Assembly (NCBI GenBank): GCA_900547685.1
Contig: URHS01000018.1
Span: 1 to 45,107, forward strand
Length of the DNA stretch: 45,107 bases
From: an uncultured Blautia sp.
GTDB lineage: Bacteria; Bacillota; Clostridia; Lachnospirales; Lachnospiraceae
Reading direction: 5' to 3'
Shown: in pieces, positions 1 through 7,606 of the stretch
Position numbering within the stretch: position 1 is the first letter of the stretch
How the letters are laid out: each line of letters begins with the position of its first letter
Made by a program: the position numbers and the translations under genes
The notes under the pieces: model-generated
Told to the model about the DNA's origin: nothing
The model's database searches: none
Seen by the model: the letters and a program-made list of their open reading frames with translations, nothing else

Positions 1-14
1 TAAAGCTTCTATAG

Positions 15-42
15 AACCACGCGACTATCGCGTGGTTTTCTT
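15..42 (+). terminator. Intrinsic terminator of an upstream plus-strand gene
   Basis: A 9-bp perfect stem (AACCACGCG, 15-23, with CGCGTGGTT, 29-37) closes a 5-nt loop and runs into TTTTCTT. It would end a plus-strand transcript entering from the left; that gene is outside the window. Confidence 0.8.
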
Positions 43-45
43 AAT

Positions 46-76
46 ACAAAAAGGCGCTGCACTTTCGTACAACGCC
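46..76 (-). terminator. Terminator of the sugar ABC importer operon
   Basis: Read on the minus strand, 53-76 folds into a 10-bp stem (two G-U pairs) capped by a GAAA tetraloop and followed by five T residues (48-52). It sits just downstream of the last small gene of the importer operon and faces the plus-strand terminator at 15-42, so transcription converges here. Confidence 0.85.
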
Positions 77-84
77 CTTGATTT

Positions 85-252
85 CTATTGGTATTTTTTA
101 TTGTAAAGAAATAATAATACCAGAAGACCAACTAATCCGATTAATTCCATAGCCAGACCTGTAAGACTGATATTTTTCTGCCCCACAATAATTAAGCCGA
201 GGCAAACAATAAAAACAATACTTTTAATAATAACCTTTACTGCATTATTCAT
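85..252 (-). CDS. Small membrane protein (55 aa) at the end of the ABC importer operon, possibly DUF6903-like
   Basis: This 55-residue gene is short and easily missed. It starts with ATG at 252, preceded by AAGGAGG (complement of 261-267) with 8-nt spacing; the Shine-Dalgarno overlaps the stop codon of the upstream permease, so translation is probably coupled. The product has two hydrophobic stretches (about residues 5-24 and 31-50), separated by GQKNISLTG, and a short basic tail ending NKKYQ, which fits a two-helix membrane protein with both ends on the same side. Its size, its position behind CUT1 permeases and its tail recall the small DUF6903-type proteins seen in Lachnospiraceae importer operons; that match is from memory. 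Function is unknown. Context suggests an accessory to the importer. An operon terminator follows at 46-76. Confidence 0.8.
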   Translation of the reverse strand: MNNAVKVIIKSIVFIVCLGLIIVGQKNISLTGLAMELIGLVGLLVLLFLYNKKYQ

Positions 253-265
253 TACTATTTCCTCC

Positions 266-1138
266 TTATCCTTTCAGACCGCCGAGAGTCATACCCTCAG
301 TTAAACGTTTCTGTACTGCGATATACAGGATTAATGTAGGAAGCATAACAATTACAAGACCGGCATACATGATACCGTAGTTTGTAGCTGTCTTTTCTAC
401 TGCCATCAGGTTCTTAAGTCCCATAGCCAGTGTATCATGTCCATCCATTAATGTGTATGCAATAATATATTCATTCCAGAAGGACAGGAAGTTAAATAAG
501 ATAACTGTAATGATACTTGGTTTTGCCATAGGAATCATGATTTTTGTCATAGTTTTAAAGTAACCGCATCCATCAATATAAGCTGCTTCTTCAAATCCCT
601 TCGGCAGAGTTTTAAAGTAACCGCTCAATAAATAAATAGTAAACGGAAGGCTGGTAGCTGCATAAATCAGCGCCAGAAGGAAACGGTTATTCAAGAAGAA
701 ATCAACACCGAATGCCTTATTTGCATCTGACAGCATTAAGAAAATCGGAACTACAATGTAGTTTACGTTAATAAACAGACCAGCCATACAAGCCAGATTT
801 AAAATTCCTTTGCCTTTAAAATTAAATCTTGCCAATACATAAGATGATGGCAATGCAATTAACAGCAACAGACAAAGAGCTAATGCTGTTACGATAACAG
901 AGTTTAAGAAAAACTCTCCCATTCTGGCATCTACAAATGCCTGTGTAAAGTTTTCCCAACGTGGATTAGATGGAAGTGCCCATGGATTAATATCTGCACC
1001 AATAAATTCTGCATTTCTTTTCACACTGGCCATAAATACCCAGCCAACCGGTACAACAATAGAAATTGCCAGAGCAAAAAGAGCAATATAAATAATAACT
1101 TTAGATAAAATATGACTTACTTTATTTGTTTTTTTCAT
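266..1138 (-). CDS. Carbohydrate ABC importer permease, MalG type (CUT1)
   Basis: Inner-membrane subunit of a binding-protein-dependent sugar importer. The 290-residue protein has an N-terminal helix (about 13-36), a periplasm-side loop, a core of further hydrophobic segments, and the cytoplasmic EAA loop at about 183-207 (EEAAYIDGCGYFKTMTKI), which docks on the ATPase. The C-terminus MTLGGLKG is like the short tail usual for MalG-type subunits. It lies 18 nt downstream of the MalF-type permease and precedes a 55-residue membrane protein. No ATP-binding subunit is encoded nearby; Firmicute CUT1 importers commonly share one MsmK/MsiK-type ATPase encoded elsewhere, so this is expected. Substrate cannot be read from the permease itself; the adjoining sulfatase and nagB point to amino sugars. 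Confidence 0.93.
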   Translation of the reverse strand: MKKTNKVSHILSKVIIYIALFALAISIVVPVGWVFMASVKRNAEFIGADINPWALPSNPRWENFTQAFVDARMGEFFLNSVIVTALALCLLLLIALPSSYVLARFNFKGKGILNLACMAGLFINVNYIVVPIFLMLSDANKAFGVDFFLNNRFLLALIYAATSLPFTIYLLSGYFKTLPKGFEEAAYIDGCGYFKTMTKIMIPMAKPSIITVILFNFLSFWNEYIIAYTLMDGHDTLAMGLKNLMAVEKTATNYGIMYAGLVIVMLPTLILYIAVQKRLTEGMTLGGLKG

Positions 1139-1156
1139 TTCTTTTCGCTCTCCTTT

Positions 1157-2047
1157 CTAAAATTCTAATACTTCTCGATCTGTAATCTTATTTACAACTG
1201 CTGCAAGAACAAATGAGAAAATAAATACAACTACACCGATTGCCATACCATATCCATATACACCTGCGCCATAAGCCTGTTTGTACATATAGTTCAGTGC
1301 AACTTCTGTTTTTCCGTTTGGTCCACCATCTGTCATAATCTGAACAAACAGGAAACTCAAGTTAATAGTACTGATAATGTAGAAAGTCAATGTTGTACGA
1401 ATATTGTTCCAAATAAGAGGCAGTGTTACTGTAAAAAATGTATGTATTTCTGAAGAGCCGTCAAGAGATGCTGCTTCATATAAATCTTCCGGAATTGCTG
1501 CCATACTTGCCATATACATAACCATATAATAACCAATGGCCTGCCATACAAGAGCAAAAATTACAGAATAAAGAACAATTTTCGGCTCACCCATCCACTG
1601 ATGTACTAATCCATCCAGATGAATTGCTTCTAAAAATGTATTTAACAAACCTGTACTAGGATTGTAAATAGCACCAAAAATACCTGCTACAACTACAATA
1701 CTTAAAATATTCGGAATGTAGAAAATAACTCGGAAAAGATTTTTTCCTTTAAAATCCCCTCTGGATAACAAAGCTGCAAAAAGGACTGCCAGTACGATTG
1801 TAAAAATCATAACCAATACAATAACCAGAATTGTATTCTGCATTGCTTCTAAGAAAGTTTTATCCTGCATCAATTTTGCAAAGTTTGCAAACCCAACAAA
1901 TTCTTTCTTGTTTGTAATTCCGCCCATGCGGTATAAAGACATGTTAAATACTTTTACTGTCGGAACGAAAATAAAGAGTAAAATTAAAAGAACTGCCGGT
2001 GCCAGACAGGCAAACACAAAACGTCCCTGTGATTTTTTCCTGTTCAT
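1157..2047 (-). CDS. Carbohydrate ABC importer permease, MalF type (CUT1)
   Basis: Partner permease of the 266-1138 product. At 296 residues it has the usual CUT1 length, with a first membrane helix at about 10-32, further helices from about 70, and an EAA loop at about 190-211 (YEAASLDGSSEIHTFFTVTLP). The gene starts with ATG behind GGAGGAAA and lies 75 nt downstream of the binding-protein gene; that gap holds a hairpin (2067-2099) that probably trims permease expression relative to the binding protein. The substrate is not determined by sequence alone. Confidence 0.93.
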   Translation of the reverse strand: MNRKKSQGRFVFACLAPAVLLILLFIFVPTVKVFNMSLYRMGGITNKKEFVGFANFAKLMQDKTFLEAMQNTILVIVLVMIFTIVLAVLFAALLSRGDFKGKNLFRVIFYIPNILSIVVVAGIFGAIYNPSTGLLNTFLEAIHLDGLVHQWMGEPKIVLYSVIFALVWQAIGYYMVMYMASMAAIPEDLYEAASLDGSSEIHTFFTVTLPLIWNNIRTTLTFYIISTINLSFLFVQIMTDGGPNGKTEVALNYMYKQAYGAGVYGYGMAIGVVVFIFSFVLAAVVNKITDREVLEF

Positions 2048-2066
2048 GGTTTTCCTCCTTTTCTTT

Positions 2067-2099
2067 TAAAAACGGTGAGTCGTAAACAACTCACCGTTT
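2067..2099 (-). terminator. Intercistronic hairpin between binding protein and permeases
   Basis: An 11-bp stem (2070-2080 with 2089-2099) and an 8-nt loop are followed on the minus strand by a short T run. Placed between a solute-binding protein gene and its permeases, such hairpins act as partial terminators or mRNA 3'-end stabilisers, giving more binding protein than permease. That effect is inferred. Confidence 0.7.
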
Positions 2100-2122
2100 C
2101 AATATCCATGCTTAAATTGTGC

Positions 2123-3553
2123 TTACTTTAAAGCGCCTGCACATTTTTCCCATGTTTCTGTTAACTGTGCCTGCCAATCTTCTACTGTCATTTCACCTGT
2201 GTTTACACCATAAGCTGGTCCATAAACTGCTTCTTTCATGTTCAGACCTTCGATTGGTTCTGTAGCAACCCAGCCACCTGTAACTGTAACGATGTTATCT
2301 GCTGTTGATGCTTCGTAGCAGTCTTTTGTTGTACCTTCTGGTAATTTTTCAGCAGCACCTTTTACTGGAGCTACAACTGGAGCTGGAGCTGTTGTGCCTG
2401 TTTCTTTATCTGTTGTTTCATTATTTAATAAAATATCAACAACTTTATCAGAATACATAAATTTGATAAATTCTTTTGCTAAATCCATGTTTTCAGCTTC
2501 TGCCGGAATCCACATCTGCTCTGTAAATGTGTACATTGTCTGGCTTTCATCGCCTTCCCACTTAGGAGCTGGCATCATTCCCCATCTGAATTCTTCTGGT
2601 GTAGAAGCAGCCATTTCACCGATTACCCAGTTACCATTTGGCATGAATAATGCTTTGTTATCAATAACGTTCTGCTGGTTGATTTTGAAACCACCGTCAG
2701 CATTTGCATTTGCTACTGTATCTTTTTCTGTGTAATCAGCAGATACTAATTTTCCTAAAGTATCAAGAACTTTTTTACCTGGTTCAGATGTCCATGTATC
2801 TTTGTCGTATTTGATTGCTTTCTGATAGAATTCTGTTCCGCCAGCCTGTGCTAACATACTGTACATAGTTGCATCTAAGTAACCGGACTGTGGGAATGTG
2901 AATAAAGCAATTCCGTCACCCTTAGCCTGATCACCTAAAGCAAAGAATTCTTCCCAAGTTGTTGGAAGATCATATTTTTTACCTTCACCTTCGAACAGGT
3001 TTTTGTTGTACCAGAATCCTGTTGGTGTATAGAAGATAGGTGCAAGGTAGATTTTTCCATCAGCAAATGGCTGTGCATCTGTACCATCTGTAATACCATC
3101 TAACAGTCTGCTCTTTAATTCTTCATCAGCAAATACATCTGAGATATCAGCAACTGCACCTTCTTTTAACATTGTTTCTGTAAATCCGCTCTTCTGTCCT
3201 AAGTTATAGTATACTACGTCAGGGAATTCACCTTTCTGAATGGATTTTGTTAAATCCTTGTCCAATTCAGAAGACATTTCTAATTCTACTTCAACACCTT
3301 TTTCTTCTTCGAAAGCTGCTGCAATATCTTCCCAGATTTTTTCTCCGTTACCGCCTTTAAAAGCAGCTAATTTAAGAGTCTGTTTTTCTTCGGTCTTTCC
3401 TTCTTCTTTTCCTTCTTCTTTGCCTTCTTCTTTACCTGTTTCTTCTGTTGCAGGTTTTTCTTCTTTTTTGTCTCCACATGCAGCAAGTCCAGATAAAGTC
3501 ATTGTTGAAACAAGAGCCATAGCTACAAGTTTCTTTACCATTTTCATTTTCAT
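2123..3553 (-). CDS. Extracellular sugar-binding lipoprotein of the ABC importer (NgcE-like)
   Basis: Substrate-binding lipoprotein of the CUT1 importer (476 aa). It has a basic N-terminus, a hydrophobic signal segment (8-22) and a lipobox LAAC with the lipidated cysteine at 26. A charged linker (about 29-58) follows, containing three tandem GKEE-type units, then a type 1 periplasmic-binding fold. The start of the mature domain (LKLAAFKGGNGEKIWEDIAAAFEEEKGV) and the PDVVYYN block resemble the NgcE-type binding proteins for N-acetylglucosamine and diacetylchitobiose; this is a recollection of family sequence. An amino-sugar ligand would fit the nearby nagB and sulfatase genes. It is the first gene of its operon, transcribed from a promoter at about 3612-3617, and divergent from the sulfatase. 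Confidence 0.9.
   Translation of the reverse strand: MKMKMVKKLVAMALVSTMTLSGLAACGDKKEEKPATEETGKEEGKEEGKEEGKTEEKQTLKLAAFKGGNGEKIWEDIAAAFEEEKGVEVELEMSSELDKDLTKSIQKGEFPDVVYYNLGQKSGFTETMLKEGAVADISDVFADEELKSRLLDGITDGTDAQPFADGKIYLAPIFYTPTGFWYNKNLFEGEGKKYDLPTTWEEFFALGDQAKGDGIALFTFPQSGYLDATMYSMLAQAGGTEFYQKAIKYDKDTWTSEPGKKVLDTLGKLVSADYTEKDTVANANADGGFKINQQNVIDNKALFMPNGNWVIGEMAASTPEEFRWGMMPAPKWEGDESQTMYTFTEQMWIPAEAENMDLAKEFIKFMYSDKVVDILLNNETTDKETGTTAPAPVVAPVKGAAEKLPEGTTKDCYEASTADNIVTVTGGWVATEPIEGLNMKEAVYGPAYGVNTGEMTVEDWQAQLTETWEKCAGALK
3399..3434 (-). repeat. 12-bp tandem repeat encoding the GKEE linker
   Basis: Three consecutive 12-bp units (CCTTCTTCTTTN on the plus strand at 3399, 3411 and 3423) encode the repeated GKEE units just after the lipidated cysteine of the binding protein. 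Because the unit is a multiple of three, copy-number change would alter linker length without a frameshift. Confidence 0.8.
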
Positions 3554-3871
3554 CGCTAATTCCTCCCTAATTTATAGATGTTGAACATCTCGTTTAGATT
3601 TTATATGTTACATTATAGCACATTTTTTCATTTTGTATTTATATTATTTATTGCATATTTTGCACAATCCACTTTCTCTATGGTTATTTTGCCCAAAAAC
3701 AGGATATATTTCTTATTTATTTATGTTTTTCTCGTATTCTAACGCAAAACATTCCTATTTATGTTTCGTCACCTTCACCAACACCTTATGATATTTTTGC
3801 AAATTACCTTGTATTTTCCTGAGAATTCTCGTATAGTTGTAAATAGTTTGAATGAATGGAGGAATGAAATT
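3554..3871. promoter_or_regulatory. Divergent promoter region between the importer operon and the sulfatase
   Basis: This 318-nt stretch holds no gene. For the importer (minus) there is an extended -10, TGCTATAAT (complement of 3612-3620), with no good -35, which suggests activator dependence. An almost perfect palindrome AGATGTTGAACATCT (3576-3590) lies in the untranslated leader, where an operator could sit. For the sulfatase (plus) there is TTGTAT (3809-3814), 17 nt, TATAGT (3832-3837), and the perfect palindrome GAGAATTCTC (3821-3830) lies exactly between the two hexamers. The AraC-family protein at 6611 is the obvious regulator candidate, though its site is not known. Confidence 0.6.
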
Positions 3872-5326
3872 TTGAACCAACCTAATATATTACTTATTAT
3901 GACGGATCAGCTTCGTGGAGATTGTCTGGGGTTTGCAGGACATCCTGATGTAAAAACACCTTATCTTGATACCCTTGCCAGCAGAGGTATTTCCTTCGAT
4001 AATGCTTACAGTTCCTGCCCAAGCTGCATCGCTGCAAGAGCCGCACTTCATACCGGTATGGCACAGGAACATCACAAGCGAACCGGATATGAAGACAATA
4101 TCCCCTGGGAATACCCGAATACTATGGCTGGTGAACTTGCCAATGCAGGTTACTACTGCCAATGTGTAGGAAAAATGCACGTACATCCTCTTCGCAACTA
4201 TCTGGGTTTTCATAATGTAGAGCTCCATGACGGATATCTGCACAGTGCACGTTACACAAATGTACCCTGGCAGGAGTCCCAGAAAAATGCTGATGACTAT
4301 TTTCACTGGTTAAAACAAGAAAAGGGAATTGATGCAGATGTAACCGATACCGGTCTGGAATGTAACAGCTGGGTAGCACGTCCTTGGATTTATGAAGAAA
4401 AATATCATCCTACCAACTGGGTTACAGATAGAAGTATTGATTTTTTAAGAAGAAAAGACCCTCAAAAACCGTTCTTCCTTATGGCATCTTATTTAAGACC
4501 TCACCCACCTTTTGATGCACCGACTTACTATTTCGATTTATATAATAGAAAAGAACTGACACCGCCTGCTGTAGGTGATTGGGAAACAACAGAAGAATTA
4601 CAGACTATGGGCCGAACCTTTGACTCAAAATGCGGACCATCTGATCCGGACCTTATCAGAGAAGCTCAAATCGGTTATTATGCCTGCATTACCCATCTGG
4701 ACCACCAGATTGGACGTCTGATACAGGCTTTAGTAGAATACGGTGTTTATGACAATACACTCATTCTATTCACCTCTGACCACGGTGAAGAACTATGTGA
4801 CCATCATATGTTCCGAAAGTCCAGACCATATCAGGGAAGTATCCGTATTCCTATGATTATATCAGGAAATGAAAAACTCCTTCCCGGTATAAAACAAGGC
4901 ACAGTTTCTCACAGCGTTGTGGAACTTCGTGATGTTATGCCAACTCTCCTTGATTTTGTAAAAGGAAATATTCCGGAAAGTGTAGATGGAAAAAGTATGC
5001 TTCCACTGGTTAAAAATCCTGACAAAAAGCTCCGAGATGTACTCCACGGAGAACATTCTTACGGACCTTATTCCAATCACTGGCTGGTTTCATCTTATGA
5101 CAAATTTATCTGGTATAGTGAAACCGGAAAAGAACAATATTTCCGCATCAGCGAAGATCCCAAGGAGCTTCATGATGAAATATCCAATCCAACTTACAAA
5201 GAACGCATTAAAGAACTTCGCAGTACTTTAATTGCAACTTTAAAAGACCGGCCGGAAGGCTTTTCAGACGGCACACAACTCATTGCCGGCTGCCCGTATC
5301 CGCCTTACATGCCGGAAATGAAATAA
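3872..5326 (+). CDS. Cys-type sulfatase, cytoplasmic (S1 family)
   Basis: Hydrolyses a sulfate ester, probably on a sugar. The best start is TTG at 3872, nine bases after GGAGG (3858-3862); it gives a 484-residue protein beginning NQPNILLIMTDQLRGD, the classic sulfatase N-terminus. The upstream in-frame ATG at 3761 lies ahead of the promoter and adds a segment unlike any sulfatase. The formylglycine motif is CIAAR (Cys 52), matching C-x-[PA]-[SA]-R, so the enzyme needs conversion of Cys to formylglycine; the maturase follows convergently at 5376. Metal and active-site groups are visible: Asp 12, GKMH (Lys 101), HPP (211-213) and SDHGE (Asp 303, His 304). No signal peptide is present, so the substrate must be imported, which suits the divergent ABC importer. 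Exact substrate is not determined; GlcNAc-6-sulfate is a reasonable guess. Confidence 0.9.
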   Translation: MNQPNILLIMTDQLRGDCLGFAGHPDVKTPYLDTLASRGISFDNAYSSCPSCIAARAALHTGMAQEHHKRTGYEDNIPWEYPNTMAGELANAGYYCQCVGKMHVHPLRNYLGFHNVELHDGYLHSARYTNVPWQESQKNADDYFHWLKQEKGIDADVTDTGLECNSWVARPWIYEEKYHPTNWVTDRSIDFLRRKDPQKPFFLMASYLRPHPPFDAPTYYFDLYNRKELTPPAVGDWETTEELQTMGRTFDSKCGPSDPDLIREAQIGYYACITHLDHQIGRLIQALVEYGVYDNTLILFTSDHGEELCDHHMFRKSRPYQGSIRIPMIISGNEKLLPGIKQGTVSHSVVELRDVMPTLLDFVKGNIPESVDGKSMLPLVKNPDKKLRDVLHGEHSYGPYSNHWLVSSYDKFIWYSETGKEQYFRISEDPKELHDEISNPTYKERIKELRSTLIATLKDRPEGFSDGTQLIAGCPYPPYMPEMK

Positions 5327-5370
5327 AAATACTCTGTTGTCCCATAAGTTTTCTATGGGACAACAGAGAA
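5327..5370. terminator. Shared terminator between convergent sulfatase and maturase genes
   Basis: A 15-bp perfect stem (5332-5346 with 5354-5368) with a 7-nt loop separates the two convergent genes. The T run is good on the minus strand (complement of AAATAAAAAT) and poor on the plus strand, so it chiefly serves the maturase gene while still blocking read-through of the sulfatase. Confidence 0.8.
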
Positions 5371-5375
5371 AATTC

Positions 5376-6470
5376 TTATACTCTTGCTGCCAGCCATTCC
5401 CATCTGTCAATGGTATATTCAAAAAATTCCTGATACGCTTTACAGAAGTAATTCTTATTTTCTTTCGTATAGTTTCTTCTACAGCCTCCTCTACAAAGAG
5501 GATACCATTTACAGGCTTTACAGTCTTCTCCTCTCTTCATTCCCTCTTTAAAAAATTCCATACCCGGCAAAATCCCCTGAAAGAAACGAAAATTCTCATC
5601 CTGCACGTTGGCAACTCTACAATGATCTAAAACGTAAAAATCACATGGATAAATATCGCCGTTTGCTTCTACGATGTTTTGCATGGAACATCTTCCTGTC
5701 TGAGCACAGGCTTCCGGTGGCAATCCTTTAAGTATGGATAACCAGTTATCAAATTCGCGAACAGAAACAATACTTCCTTTTCGAATATCCTCAAACCATA
5801 AATCAAAAAGTTCTTTCAAAGCTTCCGCATATACTTTCGGAGTTAAAGACCAAGGATATTGACCTTCTTCCTCTCCCAAAGGGTCTAAACAGGGAATATA
5901 CTGTTGATAATAAAAGCCTTCTTTCTTTAAAAAACCATAGATTGAGGATATCTTTTTTGCACTCTGCTTCGTAAGAACACATAAAATATTTACTTCCACC
6001 TGATTTTTCAACAATGCCTTTGCATTTTTCAAAACAAGAGCAAATGTTCCTTTCTTTTTTATATCCTGTCTGTTTCTATCATGAATTTCTTTTGTTCCAT
6101 CCAATGAAATTCCTACCAGAAATTGATTTTTCTTTAAAAATTTTATCCACGCATCATCCAAAAGTGTTCCATTTGTCTGAAGACAAAAATTTACTTTTGT
6201 CTCTTTCTTTTTATACTTCTTAGTACATTCCACAAATTTTTCAAAAAACTCTAACCCTGCAAGAGTAGGCTCACCACCCTGAAAGCCAAATGTACAAAAA
6301 TCCTCCGCTTCCTCTAGTGCTTTTTTTATCAATATTTCCATCGTATCTTCTTTCATAATCCCATAAGAATGAACTTCTCTATTTTTACATTCATCTTCAT
6401 AAAAACAATAAGAACATCTTAAATTACAATTTGAAGATGCCGGCTTTATCATCATTTGCATATATTTCAT
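5376..6470 (-). CDS. Anaerobic sulfatase-maturating enzyme (radical SAM, SPASM)
   Basis: Radical S-adenosylmethionine enzyme that oxidises the active-site cysteine of sulfatases to formylglycine without oxygen. The start was set at ATG 6470, behind AAGGAGAG; a GTG at 6491 upstream would place the Shine-Dalgarno inside the coding region. The 364-residue product is near the usual 370. Residues 15-22 give CNLRCSYC, the CxxxCxxC cluster site, followed by GFQGGEPTL (SAM-binding). The C-terminal part (about 250-345) has the SPASM cysteines, including CAQTGRC, NGDIYPCDF and CKACKWYPLCRGGC, for two extra [4Fe-4S] clusters. It is encoded convergently with its probable substrate, the sulfatase at 3872, and divergently from the AraC regulator. 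Confidence 0.95.
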   Translation of the reverse strand: MKYMQMMIKPASSNCNLRCSYCFYEDECKNREVHSYGIMKEDTMEILIKKALEEAEDFCTFGFQGGEPTLAGLEFFEKFVECTKKYKKKETKVNFCLQTNGTLLDDAWIKFLKKNQFLVGISLDGTKEIHDRNRQDIKKKGTFALVLKNAKALLKNQVEVNILCVLTKQSAKKISSIYGFLKKEGFYYQQYIPCLDPLGEEEGQYPWSLTPKVYAEALKELFDLWFEDIRKGSIVSVREFDNWLSILKGLPPEACAQTGRCSMQNIVEANGDIYPCDFYVLDHCRVANVQDENFRFFQGILPGMEFFKEGMKRGEDCKACKWYPLCRGGCRRNYTKENKNYFCKAYQEFFEYTIDRWEWLAARV

Positions 6471-6610
6471 GTTTTTCTCTCCTTCGCGCACTATTTTCTT
6501 TATTGTATCTTTTCACCTCCACAAATACAACATTTTTATACAAATGTAGATTTTTCTCTCTTTTTCCTTTATAATAGAATCAATATTCATTCTTTTTTAG
6601 GAGGTTTATC
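6471..6610. promoter_or_regulatory. Divergent promoter region, maturase and araC-type regulator
   Basis: A perfect TATAAT (6570-6575) stands 35 nt before the regulator start with only a weak -35. ACATTT-N6-AAATGT (6530-6547) is an inverted repeat between the two genes and could be an operator for either direction. Binding is inferred only. Confidence 0.45.
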
Positions 6611-7504
6611 ATGCCATTTAAAAGTTTAGAATTGACTGAAGATGTAAAAATTGACAGTATTATTACGATTCATTATTTTGAATATATGAGTGATTATAGT
6701 TTCCCCGGAGAACGCCATGACTTTTGGGAATTTTTATGTGTAGATAAAGGAGAAGTAGAAGTTACTGCTGACAACAGAGCTTACACTTTAAAAAAGGGGG
6801 AGATTATTTTCCATAAGCCCAATGAATTCCATACAGTTCGTGCTAACGGAAAAAGTGCTCCTAATCTGGTGGTAATTTCCTTTGATTGTACTTCCCCATG
6901 TATGGATTATTTTGAGGATTTAAAAACAAGCATTGGAGAACCTGAGCGTAATTTCATTGCTAAAATTATTTACGAGGCAAAACATTGTATCAAAACTCCT
7001 TTAAATGATCCTCAGACAACGGAAATGGTGCGAAATGCAGATGCCCCTTTTGGTTCAGAACAACTGATTAAAATTTATCTTCAGGCTCTGCTTATTACCA
7101 TGATTCGTAACTTACAGTTGGGACAATACTCTGCTCCTGCCACTAAGTCCATGAAGTTAAAAAATGATGATTTATTATATAATAAAATTACCACTTACTT
7201 AGAAGAACATATTCGAGAACATCTGAGTATTGAAACAATATGCCGGGATAATCTCATTGGTCGTTCTCAGCTTCAGAAACTTTTCAGAGAACATGACCAG
7301 TGTGGTGTCATTGATTATTTTTCCCGTCTGAAAGTAGAACTGGCAAAACAACTAATCCGTGAAAATCACCATAACTTTACACAGATATCGGAGTTTATCG
7401 GCTATAATTCTATTCACTATTTTTCCCGTCAATTTAAAAAAATAACGGGAATGACTCCTTCAGAATATGCCTCTTCTATTAAAGTGATTTCTGACAGGAA
7501 ATAG
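6611..7504 (+). CDS. AraC family transcriptional regulator
   Basis: Sugar-responsive DNA-binding regulator, 297 aa. The N-terminal half is a cupin-like ligand domain (about 20-100, with the ERHDFWEFLCVDKGEVEV strand pattern). The C-terminal AraC helix-turn-helix pair spans about 195-292: first helix set LSIETICRDNLIGRSQLQKLF, second in FTQISEFIGYNSIHYFSRQFKKITGMTPSEY, which carries the typical family signature. Start is ATG behind TAGGAGG. Placed between the sulfatase/maturase pair and nagB, it most likely controls the importer and the catabolic genes in response to an amino sugar. Ligand and sites are unknown. Confidence 0.92.
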   Translation: MPFKSLELTEDVKIDSIITIHYFEYMSDYSFPGERHDFWEFLCVDKGEVEVTADNRAYTLKKGEIIFHKPNEFHTVRANGKSAPNLVVISFDCTSPCMDYFEDLKTSIGEPERNFIAKIIYEAKHCIKTPLNDPQTTEMVRNADAPFGSEQLIKIYLQALLITMIRNLQLGQYSAPATKSMKLKNDDLLYNKITTYLEEHIREHLSIETICRDNLIGRSQLQKLFREHDQCGVIDYFSRLKVELAKQLIRENHHNFTQISEFIGYNSIHYFSRQFKKITGMTPSEYASSIKVISDRK

Positions 7505-7522
7505 ACTTTCTGCATTTTAGCA

Positions 7523-7551
7523 TTGTGTTTCCTTTCTGTTCATATTATAAT
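7523..7551 (+). promoter_or_regulatory. Promoter of nagB
   Basis: TTGTGT (7523-7528), a 17-nt spacer and a consensus TATAAT (7546-7551) lie 56 nt before the start codon of nagB, in the gap after the AraC gene, so nagB has its own promoter. Confidence 0.7.
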
Positions 7552-7606
7552 GAAAGAAAATTCAGAAAAAAAATATTCAACTACTTTATAAAAAGGAGAA
7601 TAGGAA

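Noticed and set aside
3399..3434. Short repeats as a CRISPR-like array
   Set aside because: The 12-bp units are contiguous with no spacers and are part of a coding linker.
2394..3584. Two plus-strand frames of about 113 residues over the binding-protein gene
   Set aside because: They lie antisense to a clear lipoprotein gene, lack ribosome-binding sites, and their Ser/Pro-rich composition mirrors the coding strand.
3890..4379. Minus-strand frames opposite the sulfatase
   Set aside because: No ribosome-binding site and no recognisable protein; the sulfatase frame is certain through its catalytic motifs.
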